DNA of 64,000 nucleotides from the NCBI RefSeq assembly GCF_010728925.1, contig NZ_AP022608.1, forward strand, positions 4,774,001-4,838,000. The letters are read 5' to 3'. Positions 56,018-64,000 of this stretch are shown here, piece by piece; position 1 is the stretch's first letter; each line of letters starts with the position of its first letter. The notes under the pieces were generated by a model. That model was not told where the DNA came from. It made no database searches and was given only the letters and a program-made list of their open reading frames with translations. Source of the DNA: Mycolicibacterium gadium (GTDB lineage: Bacteria; Actinomycetota; Actinomycetes; Mycobacteriales; Mycobacteriaceae). Made by a program: the position numbers and the translations under genes.

Positions 56018-56479
56018 ATGAACGAGCCCGAGTCCGATCCCGAACCGGAGCCCAGCGCGGACCGGCCCTCTGCGGCACCTTTCCTGGGTGCGCTGGCAAT
56101 CATTTCGATCGTCGTGATCGCAATTGCGCTGGTGAACTTCTTCCAGGGTGACGAGTTGTCGCCGGAGCAGCAGATCGTGCGTGCGGCGGTGGCGCAGAAC
56201 GATGCGCTACAGAAGGAGAATTACGCCGACTTCCGCAGCAACATGTGCCGTTCGGAGCAGGGCACCGAGGCTGAAGTGCTTGCCGAACAACGCGATTCGA
56301 AGGAAAGGCAGGGCACGCGACGCATCGCCGACGTCACCGACGTGGTGGTCGACGGCGATCGCGCCACGGCCAAGGTGACCTACCAGTTCGACAAGTCGTC
56401 GGACGTCACCACCGACGTCGAAACGACGTTCGTGCTCGAGGACGGGGCATGGAAGGTCTGTACACAGGCCGCCAGCTAG
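56018..56479 (+). CDS. Small Rv0361-like membrane protein
   Basis: 153 residues, two bases after purT. An acidic Pro/Glu N-terminus, one helix (about 25-44) and an exported domain with IVRAAVAQNDALQKENYADFRSNMC and ending AWKVCTQAAS. This matches the exported domain of the gene at 43619-44407 (both have one Cys mid-domain and one at W-K-x-C). Function unknown; it may sense or stabilise envelope components. Confidence 0.75.
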   Translation: MNEPESDPEPEPSADRPSAAPFLGALAIISIVVIAIALVNFFQGDELSPEQQIVRAAVAQNDALQKENYADFRSNMCRSEQGTEAEVLAEQRDSKERQGTRRIADVTDVVVDGDRATAKVTYQFDKSSDVTTDVETTFVLEDGAWKVCTQAAS

Positions 56480-56498
56480 CTGTGGGACACTCACGATC

Positions 56499-56912
56499 GT
56501 GAGCTACGCCGGAGACATCACGCCCGAGGAGGCATGGAAGCTGCTGGTCGACGACCCCGAGGCTGTGTTGGTCGACTGTCGAACCGAGGCCGAGTGGCGG
56601 TTCGTCGGGGTGGCCGATCTGTCGAGCCTCGATCGCGACGTTGTCTACGTCGAATGGAACAGTTCCGACGGTAAACACAATGACGACTTCGTCGACGATC
56701 TCAAGACCGCGGGCGTCACGCCGGGTGACCGGGCGGTGGTGTTCCTGTGTCGCTCCGGCAACCGCTCGATCGGCGCCGCCGAGGCCGCGACCGCAGCGGG
56801 CATTGCACCGTCCTACAACATCCTCGACGGGTTCGAAGGCGATCTCGACGACAATAAGCACCGTGGCCGCACCGGATGGAAGGCCGTCGGCCTGCCGTGG
56901 AGACAGTCATGA
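56499..56912 (+). CDS. Rhodanese-like sulfurtransferase (Rv0390-like)
   Basis: 137 residues from GTG 56499. Rhodanese fold with active-site loop LCRSGNRS (Cys84) and the early VDCRTEAEW. It moves sulfane sulfur. The stop overlaps metZ (ATGA), and metZ makes homocysteine from sulfide, so the pair may link sulfur transfer with methionine synthesis. Confidence 0.9.
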   Translation: MSYAGDITPEEAWKLLVDDPEAVLVDCRTEAEWRFVGVADLSSLDRDVVYVEWNSSDGKHNDDFVDDLKTAGVTPGDRAVVFLCRSGNRSIGAAEAATAAGIAPSYNILDGFEGDLDDNKHRGRTGWKAVGLPWRQS

Positions 56913-58123
56913 GCCCAGGGCCTGATTCCGTCCGTCGGCCGGCCGAACTGCCCGAGGGCGTGAGCCAGGCGACCATCGGAGTGCGCGGCGGCCTGCTGCG
57001 GTCAGGCTTTCAGGAAACCGCCGAGGCGATGTACCTCACGTCGGGGTACGTGTATTCCTCTGCGGCAGAGGCGGAGAAGGCGTTCACGGGCGACATCGAC
57101 CGCTACGTCTACTCGCGCTACGGAAATCCGACGATCTCGATGTTCGAGGAGCGGCTGCGGCTGATCGAAGGCGCGCCGGCGTGTTTCGCGACTGCTACGG
57201 GCATGGCCGCGGTGTTCACGTCGCTGGGTGCGCTGCTCGCCGCGGGTGACCGTTTGGTCGCCGCGCGCAGTCTCTTCGGTTCGTGCTTCGTGGTCTGCAG
57301 CGAGATCCTGCCGCGCTGGGGTGTGGAGACGGTGTTCGTCGACGGCGACGACCTCTCGCAGTGGGAGGAGGCGCTGTCGGTGCCCACGAAGGCGGTGTTC
57401 TTCGAGACGCCGTCGAACCCGATGCAGCAGCTCGTGGACATCGCCGCGGTATGTGAGATGGCCCATGCGGTCGGCGCGAAAGTGGTGCTGGACAACGTTT
57501 TCGCCACGCCTATTCTGCAGCAGGGCATGCCGCTGGGCGCCGATGTAGTCGTGTATTCGGGCACCAAGCACATCGACGGGCAGGGCAGGGTGCTCGGCGG
57601 CGCGATTCTCGGCGACAAGCAGTACATCGACGAGCCCGTGCAGAAGCTGATGCGGCACACCGGCCCCGCGCTGAGCCCGTTCAACGCGTGGACCCTGCTG
57701 AAGGGTCTGGAGACGCTTTCGGTGCGCGTCGAGCACCAGAACGCGTCGGCGCACCGCGTCGCCGAGTTCCTGGAGAACCATCCGGCCGTCAGTTGGGTGC
57801 GGTACCCCTTCCTGGAGTCGCATCCGCAGTACGACCTGGCGAAGCGCCAGATGACCGGTGGCGGAACCGTTGTCACGTTCGAGCTCAAGGGCGGCGATAA
57901 GGAACGAGCGTTCGAGGTGCTCGACAAACTGCGGATTGTCGACATCTCGAACAACCTCGGCGACTCCAAGTCGCTGATCACCCACCCGGCCACCACCACG
58001 CACCGCTCGATGGGGCCGGAGGGTCGCGCCGCGATCGGTCTCGGCGACGGAGTGGTGCGCATCTCGGTGGGGCTGGAGGGAACCGAGGACCTCATCGGCG
58101 ATCTCGACCAGGCGCTGTCGTAG
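56909..58123 (+). CDS. metZ: O-succinylhomoserine sulfhydrylase MetZ
   Basis: 404 residues of the Cys/Met PLP family. PLP lysine in YSGTKHIDGQGR (K220), YSRYGNPT loop near 80, and the LITHPATTTHRSM segment typical of gamma-replacement enzymes are intact. It forms homocysteine from O-succinyl(or acetyl)homoserine and sulfide. ATG 56909 overlaps the rhodanese stop. Confidence 0.94.
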   Translation: MSPGPDSVRRPAELPEGVSQATIGVRGGLLRSGFQETAEAMYLTSGYVYSSAAEAEKAFTGDIDRYVYSRYGNPTISMFEERLRLIEGAPACFATATGMAAVFTSLGALLAAGDRLVAARSLFGSCFVVCSEILPRWGVETVFVDGDDLSQWEEALSVPTKAVFFETPSNPMQQLVDIAAVCEMAHAVGAKVVLDNVFATPILQQGMPLGADVVVYSGTKHIDGQGRVLGGAILGDKQYIDEPVQKLMRHTGPALSPFNAWTLLKGLETLSVRVEHQNASAHRVAEFLENHPAVSWVRYPFLESHPQYDLAKRQMTGGGTVVTFELKGGDKERAFEVLDKLRIVDISNNLGDSKSLITHPATTTHRSMGPEGRAAIGLGDGVVRISVGLEGTEDLIGDLDQALS

Positions 58124-58131
58124 GTTCAACG

Positions 58132-58545
58132 GTGTCTCGCAAGTCCCAAGCGAAACAGGCTCGCCGCAAGAAGCGGCAGGCGGCCCAGAACTCGCGATGG
58201 ATTCCCGACACCGTGCTCGAAGGGCTCACCGACGACATCGAAGTTGCTGCGGTGCTGGAGCGGCTCGACGAGCGAATCACGGAGCGCGGCTGGGTTTTCG
58301 ACGAAGAGCTCTCCGATGATGAGTCGGCGCTCTGGTATTTCATCCCGTCGACGGCGGAGGTCCCTGACGACGGGGACGTGGTGCCCGTGACCACGATCGC
58401 GATGACGTCCGACGACGTCGAGGTCGTGCACGTCGTGTTCGTCGGCACCGCCGATGACTACCAGTTCGGACTCGAGGAGTTATTCGAGAACCTGGACGCG
58501 ATCGAGGGATACCGCATGGGGAACCCGATCCCGCAGTTCGGTTAG
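58132..58545 (+). CDS. Conserved hypothetical protein
   Basis: 137 residues from GTG 58132. The basic start (SRKSQAKQARRKKRQAAQ) is followed by an acidic alpha/beta domain with WVFDEELSDDESALWYFIPS. It may be an RNA- or nucleoid-associated adaptor by charge, but this is speculation. It follows metZ by eight bases and its stop overlaps the convergent SDR. Confidence 0.72.
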   Translation: MSRKSQAKQARRKKRQAAQNSRWIPDTVLEGLTDDIEVAAVLERLDERITERGWVFDEELSDDESALWYFIPSTAEVPDDGDVVPVTTIAMTSDDVEVVHVVFVGTADDYQFGLEELFENLDAIEGYRMGNPIPQFG

Positions 58546-59405
58546 CTCTTCTCGGTGCCTTCGATGACGCCCTGCGCATACTGTGCCCGCTGTTCGTATG
58601 CCTGCCGCGCCTTGGTGTCAAAGGACATGAAGACCGTGTCGTTGCCCATCTTGCGCGAAAGCCACCGGCGACGTTTCGCTGACATCACCGGGGTGATCGC
58701 GGCGAAGAACCGGCCCCACGGTGGTACAGAGGTCAGCGTGATGGGCTTGTCCAGCACCTTGACCACGGCGGCCGCGATGTCCTCGGGCTCCACCGGCTTC
58801 TGGGCGGCCGAGGTGTGAGTGCCGGTGATCAATTCAGTGTTGGTGAACGTAGGCATCACACAGCTCACCTCGACACCCTGCGGAGCGAATTCGTCCGACA
58901 GTCCGCTCGACAAGCCGACCACCCCGAATTTGGTGCCTGCGTAGACGACCTGCCCAGGTACGGCCAGCATCCCGGCAAGGGAGGCGATATTGATGATGTG
59001 GCCACTGCGCCGCGCGACCATCTCGGGCAACACCAGCTGGCAGCCGGCGATGACGCCGTACAAGTTGACCTCGATCGAGGAGCGGATGGCCTGCTCGGAC
59101 TGTTCGAGGAACGGGCCGATCGGCATCACGCCGGCGTTGTTGATCAGCACATCGATATGGCCGCCGCCGTCGGTGCGCGCCTTGTCGAGGAACGTCGCGA
59201 AGGATTCGCGGTCGGTGACGTCGAGCGGATAGCCCGAGACCTGGCCGAGCTTGGTGAGCTGCACGACTGCCGACTCCTGTAGGGCGACGTCACGGTCGCC
59301 GATGACCACGCGGGCGCCACGCTGCAGCAGCGCCTTGGCGGTCGCGTATCCGATGCCGCGGGCGGCGCCGGTGATCGCGATGGTCTTGCCGTGGATGTTG
59401 TCCAT
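58542..59405 (-). CDS. Short-chain dehydrogenase/reductase
   Basis: 287 residues from ATG 59405. NAD(P) motif TGAARGIG (12-19), NNAG (89-92), catalytic Ser142, Tyr155 and Lys159. The C-terminal extension (RRWLSRKMGNDTVFMSF) is amphipathic and may touch membranes. A longer open frame continues upstream opposite the HNH gene, but it has no family features. A near-palindrome lies just before the start. Confidence 0.9.
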   Translation of the reverse strand: MDNIHGKTIAITGAARGIGYATAKALLQRGARVVIGDRDVALQESAVVQLTKLGQVSGYPLDVTDRESFATFLDKARTDGGGHIDVLINNAGVMPIGPFLEQSEQAIRSSIEVNLYGVIAGCQLVLPEMVARRSGHIINIASLAGMLAVPGQVVYAGTKFGVVGLSSGLSDEFAPQGVEVSCVMPTFTNTELITGTHTSAAQKPVEPEDIAAAVVKVLDKPITLTSVPPWGRFFAAITPVMSAKRRRWLSRKMGNDTVFMSFDTKARQAYEQRAQYAQGVIEGTEKS

Positions 59406-59414
59406 GCGGCCAAA

Positions 59415-59430
59415 CTTTACACGTGTCAAG
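59415..59430. promoter_or_regulatory. Near-palindrome upstream of the SDR
   Basis: A 16-base site, CTTTACACGTGTCAAG, symmetric except for one base pair (fourth position from each end), with perfect core ACACGTGT (59419-59426). It lies 10 bases from the SDR start. It resembles operators of lipid-metabolism TetR regulators, but no regulator is adjacent. Confidence 0.4.
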
Positions 59431-59495
59431 TTTTGGTGAAAAGGTGCGTTTCGGACGCAGATTTCTTGTCGGCCGGGTGATGTAGTGTCGAACAC

Positions 59496-60950
59496 ATGTT
59501 CGAGTCGGAGTTCGTGGGTGTCGAGGACGCCGCTGTCGTGGCGGCCATCGCGGACCTGACCCGGGCGGAGGCTGCGAGCGCGGCGCGGCGGTTGGCGGCG
59601 ATCGCTGAATTGACGCGTCGTCGGGTTCTCGACGATGACGAGCGTGCGCGGTGGGCGTGCGATTGGTGGGATTGCGCGGCCGCGGCGGTGGCCGCGGCGA
59701 TGAACATCAGTGGCCGTAGGGCGTCGGGGCAGATGCGGATCGCGGTGGCGTTGCGCGATCATCTGCCGGCGGTGGCGGCGATGTTCGCCCGAGGCGAGGT
59801 GAGTGCGCGGGTGGTCGGTGCGATCACCTGGCGGACCCAGTTCATCACCGAGGCGTCGGTGTGGGCGCAAATCGATCAAGCCATCGCGAAGCGGGCGGGC
59901 CGGTGGGGTCCGCTGGGCGAGGACAAACTCGTCGCGGCCGTCGATGCGTTGGTGTTGGAGTTCGACGAGTCGGCGGTGATCGTGGCCAAGGCTGTGGCGC
60001 GCGCCCGCGATTTTGTGGTCGGGGATCTGGAGGACGAGAACGGGACGACCTCGGTGTGGGGGCGGTTGTCGGCGGCGGATGCGGCGGTGTTGAAGAAGAA
60101 GATCGCCGCGATGGTGGCCACGGTGTGTGAGCGCGATCCCCGCACCGCCGGTGAGCGGCGCGCGGCGGCGGTGGGGGCGTGGAGCCAGGGCAACGATCAC
60201 CTGCCGTGTGCGTGTGAGAGCCCGTCCTGCCCAGCCCGAGCCAATCACCCGGCACCGAAGTCCTCGGTGGTCGTCAATGTGTACACCGACCAAGCGACCG
60301 TCGACAACGTGCAGAGATCCGCAGCGCAAGCAGCCCCGTCAGAGTCCTCTGCCCCCTCGGCTCCTGTCTCGGCGGGCACGGCGTTGTTGTCGGGGACCGA
60401 GGTGATGCCCACGCCGTTGTTGGCCGAACTGTTGCGTGATGGCGCCAAGCTACGTCCGTTGTGCACCCCGGCCGAGGAACCCGAGCCGGGGTATCGGCCG
60501 TCATCGAAGCTGGCCCGGTTCATTAGGGCCCGGGATCTGACGTGCCGCTTCCCCGGCTGCACTGCTTCGGCGGAGTTCTGCGATATCGATCATGTGATCC
60601 CCTACCCGCTGGGATCCACGCATCCGTCGAATCTGGTGTGTTTATGCCGAAAACATCACTTGCTCAAAACGTTTTGGACCGGGGATTGGGAGCTGAGACT
60701 GCGGCCCGATGGCGCGGCGGTGTGGACATCGCCGACCGGGCACACCTATACGACATACCCGGGATCACGGGCGTACTTCCCGGACTGGGACACCAACACC
60801 GGAGACCTGCCACCCCCACTGAAGCCGCAGACCTTCGACACCGACCGGGCCGTGATGATGCCCCGACGAAAACGCACCCGCACCCAAGACCGCGAAGCCC
60901 GCATCAAAGCCCAACGCGCACAAAACAACTCAGACCCGCCACCCTTCTAG
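59496..60950 (+). CDS. 13E12-type protein: DUF222 plus HNH endonuclease (Rv0393-like)
   Basis: 484 residues. DUF222 occupies about 1-310, then a low-complexity Ser/Ala/Pro linker, then an HNH domain: CRFPGC, CDIDHVIPY, CLCRKHHLLKT, with paired cysteines for zinc and the H/N/H catalytic set. This family is abundant in mycobacteria as the 13E12 repeat. Rv0393 occupies the same place after metZ. Whether it cuts DNA in cells is unknown. Stop overlaps the convergent SDR. Confidence 0.9.
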   Translation: MFESEFVGVEDAAVVAAIADLTRAEAASAARRLAAIAELTRRRVLDDDERARWACDWWDCAAAAVAAAMNISGRRASGQMRIAVALRDHLPAVAAMFARGEVSARVVGAITWRTQFITEASVWAQIDQAIAKRAGRWGPLGEDKLVAAVDALVLEFDESAVIVAKAVARARDFVVGDLEDENGTTSVWGRLSAADAAVLKKKIAAMVATVCERDPRTAGERRAAAVGAWSQGNDHLPCACESPSCPARANHPAPKSSVVVNVYTDQATVDNVQRSAAQAAPSESSAPSAPVSAGTALLSGTEVMPTPLLAELLRDGAKLRPLCTPAEEPEPGYRPSSKLARFIRARDLTCRFPGCTASAEFCDIDHVIPYPLGSTHPSNLVCLCRKHHLLKTFWTGDWELRLRPDGAAVWTSPTGHTYTTYPGSRAYFPDWDTNTGDLPPPLKPQTFDTDRAVMMPRRKRTRTQDREARIKAQRAQNNSDPPPF

Positions 60951-61795
60951 CTGGCGGAGGTCGCCTCCATCTCACGTTGGCGCTTGAGCGCCACTTTCAA
61001 CAGGCGCAACGTCACAGCAGGCGCAAGTCGGTCCAAGTACCACAACGTCTTCCACCACGCAGGCACGATGATGATCGCGTCATTTCGCAGGACGGCCTTC
61101 AGGGCACGCTTGGCGAACTCGTCGGCGTCCATGGGCCGCAACCGTTCCCACGCTTCGAGGAACTCATCGGCGGAGACGCCCGGGTGGCCGATCCGTCCGT
61201 ACTCGCCGCCGCTGAGGATCGGCGTGCGAATCACGCCCGGGCACAAAGCGGAGACACGCACATTGTGACGCTCGGCCTCCACCCGCATCGACCTCGAGAT
61301 CGCCACAACGGCATGTTTGGAAGCGCTGTAGCTCGTCTGGCCCACCGTGGCCGTCAGCCCGGCCATGGACGCCGTATTCACGATGTGGCCGGAACCCTGA
61401 CGGATCATGATCGGGTAGACCGCCTGGATGCCATGCACCACGCCGTGCAGGTTCACGTCGAAGACGTCGTTCCAGTCCGCGAGCGTGTATGTGTCGACCT
61501 CGCCGGAGACCCCGATGCCCGCATTGTTGAACAAATAGTCGATCCGACCCGACTCCCGCTCCGCCTCTGCCGCCGCACGTTCGAACGCGGCGGCGTCGCG
61601 CACATCGAGTTCGATCGCACGAACCTTCGCGCCGCCATGGCTCAGGCCCTGAGCCAACTCCTGGGCCAGGCCGATCTGGCGGTCGGCAATCCAGACCTGA
61701 GCGCCTCCGCGCACCAGCTCGGTCGTGAGCGCGGCGCCGATGCCCGACGCGCCGCCCGTGACGAACGCGACCTTTCCTGACACGCCCGAGGCCAT
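60947..61795 (-). CDS. Short-chain dehydrogenase/reductase
   Basis: 282 residues. NAD(P) motif TGGASGIG (13-20), NNAG (90-93), catalytic Ser143, Tyr156, Lys160. A hydrophobic C-terminal segment (PAWWKTLWYLDRLAP) is common in mycobacterial SDRs acting on lipids. Divergent from the GNAT gene with a short spacer. Confidence 0.9.
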   Translation of the reverse strand: MASGVSGKVAFVTGGASGIGAALTTELVRGGAQVWIADRQIGLAQELAQGLSHGGAKVRAIELDVRDAAAFERAAAEAERESGRIDYLFNNAGIGVSGEVDTYTLADWNDVFDVNLHGVVHGIQAVYPIMIRQGSGHIVNTASMAGLTATVGQTSYSASKHAVVAISRSMRVEAERHNVRVSALCPGVIRTPILSGGEYGRIGHPGVSADEFLEAWERLRPMDADEFAKRALKAVLRNDAIIIVPAWWKTLWYLDRLAPAVTLRLLKVALKRQREMEATSAS

Positions 61796-61847
61796 GGCGA
61801 AAGGATAGGTCCGGAATGCAGACGCCGGGCAGACGTTGGACAGTTAG

Positions 61848-62348
61848 GTGATGGGTGTGCGGGCAGTCGACGGACTTCGCTTCGTGGCGGTGAGCCAGCA
61901 TGACCGGTTGGCCGCACCGCTGCTGGCCGAGCTCGCCGTCGAGTACGCCGGCCGGTACGGCGGCACCGAACAGCGCGTCATGAAGTGGTTGCTCGAGGAG
62001 TACCCCGCGGAAGATTTCACGCCGCCGGACGGCGCGCTGCTGGTCGGGCTGCTCGACGGCGTTCCCGTCACCGGCGGCGGGTTCAGGCGATTCGACGACA
62101 CCAGGGCTGAACTCAAGCGCATGTGGACCGACAGCGAGCACCGACAGCGGGGCTACGCGAAGGCGATGCTCGCCGAACTCGAGCGCGAGATCGCGGCCCG
62201 GGGCTACCAGGGTGTCTACCTCACGACCGGCGACCGTCAGCCCGAGGCCGAAGCGCTCTACCTGTCATCCGGCTACACCCGGCTTGCCGGGCCCTTGCCC
62301 GCCGCGAGCGAGGGCTATCCGATCACCTTCGAGAAGAGGTTGCGATGA
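61848..62348 (+). CDS. GNAT-family N-acetyltransferase
   Basis: About 166 residues (start GTG 61848 or ATG 61851). GNAT motif A reads RMWTDSEHRQRGYAKAMLAELE with the acetyl-CoA loop RQRGYAKA, and LYLSSGYTRLAG follows. It transfers acetyl to an amine; substrate unknown. Confidence 0.88.
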   Translation: MMGVRAVDGLRFVAVSQHDRLAAPLLAELAVEYAGRYGGTEQRVMKWLLEEYPAEDFTPPDGALLVGLLDGVPVTGGGFRRFDDTRAELKRMWTDSEHRQRGYAKAMLAELEREIAARGYQGVYLTTGDRQPEAEALYLSSGYTRLAGPLPAASEGYPITFEKRLR

Positions 62349-62483
62349 CCGGGCACCTGAACACCGAACCGTTCCACATGTCCAAAGTGATTGCCACACT
62401 TGACTTCGTCGCCCGGGCACACCCTGCGGAACATCTCGGCCTATAGGCTGACCCGAGGTGCCGCGGTGACACCGGAGGTGGAG

Positions 62484-62780
62484 ATGGCCTTGACACAGCC
62501 GGCGGTGGGGTTTCTGCTCCTCGCCGCGGCCGTGCTGACGGCGATTCTCGGCCTGGCTTCGCGTGTCTACATCGGCCGCAGGCGCCGGACCAAACCGGTA
62601 CAGGCCATGGTCAGGACCTTTCGCAAGACCGGCATCGCCCGGCTGCTTTTCGGCCGCTTCGACAGCGACGTGCTCGACGACGACGAACTCGACAGCATGA
62701 TCCTGATGCCTACCGTCGTGGTGGCCTGCGGACTCTGCCTCACTGCGTTGTTCCTGCTCGGCTACAACACGTTGGCCTGA
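62484..62780 (+). CDS. Small two-helix membrane protein
   Basis: 98 residues from ATG 62484, which has GGAGG five bases upstream. Helices at about 8-28 and 74-96 flank a basic then acidic cytoplasmic loop (GRRRRTKPVQ and DSDVLDDDELDSM). No homologue recognised. Start GTG 62466 is an alternative. Confidence 0.65.
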   Translation: MALTQPAVGFLLLAAAVLTAILGLASRVYIGRRRRTKPVQAMVRTFRKTGIARLLFGRFDSDVLDDDELDSMILMPTVVVACGLCLTALFLLGYNTLA

Positions 62781-62788
62781 TTGCCGGC

Positions 62789-63529
62789 TCAGCCGGCGTT
62801 GGCCTGAGCCTGAGCCGCCGCCTCCCGGATCGAACCCCGCCACACCGGACCGTGACCGGGCAGCAGTATCTCGGTGTCCAGCAGCCCGAGCGCGGACAGG
62901 CTGCGCAGACAGCCCTGCTCGTCATGGTTGAACAGCGTCGGCAGCAGCTGCGGCCCGGTGCGCGAAGCCAGCGGGTGGCCGGTGACCAGGGCGTCGCCCG
63001 AGACCAGCACGCCGTCGACCACGAAGGAACAGTGCCCGCCGGTGTGCCCCGGCGTCGGAATCGCCACCGGCGCACCGGGAAGCCCTGCGGCAACGCCTTC
63101 GGTCAGCGCCTGGGTGGTCGGGATGCCGTCGCGAGTCAACGCGCCTTTACGGGCGATCGCCACGGACCACTTCACGTAACGCGGCTGCCAGATGTGTTTG
63201 ACGATGTCGACGGGCGATGCCTGCTCCAGGTACTCCCGCCTGGAGTGGGCGACCTCCGTGGCGTGGCAATACACCGGTGTTCCATGGGTTCTTGCGAACC
63301 AGATGGCCGAACCGAAGTGGTCGACGTGGGCGTGCGTCAACAGGATCGCGCGCAGATCCCCGATGCCGAATCCGAGCCGGCGGAGCGAGTCCAGCACGTC
63401 GTCGCGATTGCCCGGGAAGCCGGTGTCGATCAGGATCACGCCGGCATCGTCGGCGACCAGAGTCCAGTTGACGAGGTCGGTGTAGGCGAAGTGGACGCGG
63501 TCTGTGATGGCGTCCAGGGCTGCTGCCAT
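62789..63529 (-). CDS. Metallo-beta-lactamase-fold hydrolase (Rv0406c-like)
   Basis: 246 residues. Metal motif HAHVDH (H66, H68, D70, H71), later PGHTGGH, GDALV and the HGP motif near 230. It hydrolyses an unknown substrate. Divergent from fgd1, as in M. tuberculosis, with 34 bases between starts. Confidence 0.88.
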   Translation of the reverse strand: MAAALDAITDRVHFAYTDLVNWTLVADDAGVILIDTGFPGNRDDVLDSLRRLGFGIGDLRAILLTHAHVDHFGSAIWFARTHGTPVYCHATEVAHSRREYLEQASPVDIVKHIWQPRYVKWSVAIARKGALTRDGIPTTQALTEGVAAGLPGAPVAIPTPGHTGGHCSFVVDGVLVSGDALVTGHPLASRTGPQLLPTLFNHDEQGCLRSLSALGLLDTEILLPGHGPVWRGSIREAAAQAQANAG

Positions 63530-63563
63530 GCAGCGAGTTTAGGCAGCAGGGTAGAAAGAAAGT

Positions 63564-64000
63564 GTGCCTGAACTGAAACTCGGATATAAGGCGTCGGCGG
63601 AGCAATTCGCCCCGCGTGAACTCGTCGAGCTCGGCGTCGCCGCCGAAGCGCACGGTATGGACAGCGCCACCGTCAGCGACCACTTTCAGCCGTGGCGCCA
63701 CGAAGGTGGTCATGCGCCGTTCTCGCTGGCCTGGATGACCGCGGTGGGTGAGCGCACCGAGCGCCTGTTCCTCGGCACGTCGGTGATGACGCCGACGTTC
63801 AGATACAACCCCGCCGTCATCGCCCAGGCCTTCGCCACCATGGGCTGCCTCTACCCGGACCGCATCTTCCTCGGTGTCGGCACCGGTGAGGCGCTCAACG
63901 AGATCGCGACGGGCTACGAGGGCGAGTGGCCCGAATTCAAGGAGCGCTACGCCCGCCTGCGCGAATCCATCCGGCTCATGCGTGAGCTGTGGCTCGGCGA
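63564..64000 (+). CDS. fgd1: F420-dependent glucose-6-phosphate dehydrogenase (partial, 3' end outside window)
   Basis: The first 145 codons from GTG 63564. SDHFQPW gives D39, H40 and W44, and GTGEALNE gives E109, the same catalytic and F420-binding positions known for M. tuberculosis Fgd1. It oxidises glucose 6-phosphate and reduces F420, supplying F420H2 to LLM oxidoreductases such as the one at 4556-5500. No strong ribosome site is seen; AGAAAGAAAG precedes the start. Confidence 0.97.
   Translation, partial: MPELKLGYKASAEQFAPRELVELGVAAEAHGMDSATVSDHFQPWRHEGGHAPFSLAWMTAVGERTERLFLGTSVMTPTFRYNPAVIAQAFATMGCLYPDRIFLGVGTGEALNEIATGYEGEWPEFKERYARLRESIRLMRELWLG

Overview
The window is high-GC actinobacterial DNA from a mycobacterium, most likely a rapid grower of the Mycolicibacterium type. 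Evidence: an iniB-iniA-iniC tail, the dnaK-grpE-dnaJ1-hspR operon with HspR (HAIR) operators, ClpB, TtfA, a 13E12-type HNH protein, F420-dependent enzymes and Fgd1. Gene order matches the M. tuberculosis Rv0341-Rv0407 neighbourhood, but the block from the purA partner (Rv0356c-like) to the flavohemoglobin (Rv0385-like) is inverted relative to my memory of H37Rv. Genes are dense and often coupled by 4-base ATGA/GTGA overlaps. No stretch over 300 bases lacks a gene. No rRNA, tRNA, CRISPR array or insertion sequence was seen.

Region by region. (1) 1-3589: end of iniB, then the dynamin-like GTPases iniA and iniC; a perfect hairpin sits between iniB and iniA. (2) 3586-7586, minus strand: two Ser/Thr-rich single-pass proteins, an F420/LLM oxidoreductase, lipoprotein LpqJ, a mycothiol-isomerase-fold protein and two small envelope proteins. 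(3) 7765-10354: an SRPBCC protein coupled to a TudS-like [Fe-S] protein, facing a PaaK-like adenylate ligase. (4) 10323-12691: a P1B-5-type metal ATPase with a C-terminal hemerythrin domain, broken by a one-base frameshift. (5) 12799-16992: the HspR-controlled dnaK operon. (6) 16989-21580: aldose epimerase, type II flavohemoglobin, membrane protein/TetR pair with a perfect operator palindrome, and a GAP exporter. (7) 21695-29367: a multicopper oxidase fused to an FG-GAP-like domain, a membrane protein with two ABM domains, and a two-subunit xanthine-dehydrogenase-type molybdoenzyme. (8) 29487-36708: clpB with its own HAIR element, a hydrolase, ttfA, an SDR, a lipoprotein and a SpoU methyltransferase. 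(9) 36517-46650: MFS pump/TetR, GH76 enzyme, NhaA-DsbA fusion, DedA, fba, an Rv0361-like membrane protein, DUF3151, CDF exporter, site-2 protease. (10) 46660-64000: purA, thioesterase, a P450/ferredoxin/hydrolase/MMPL/MarR island, purT, rhodanese, metZ, two SDRs, the 13E12 gene, GNAT, metallo-beta-lactamase fold protein and the start of fgd1.

How the genes work together. The heat-shock circuit is the best-supported system: HspR is made from the dnaK operon and its HAIR sites precede both dnaK and clpB. Both genes also carry a SigH-like box with the same GGAACA-N16-CGTT spacing. The envelope theme recurs (IniA/IniC membrane remodelling, TtfA for trehalose monomycolate transport, LpqJ, GAP, GH76, MMPL). 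Three regulator/exporter pairs (TetR/membrane protein, TetR/MFS, MarR/MMPL) each have an inverted repeat between regulator and start codon. Family names come from visible motifs and recalled family knowledge; no database search was run.
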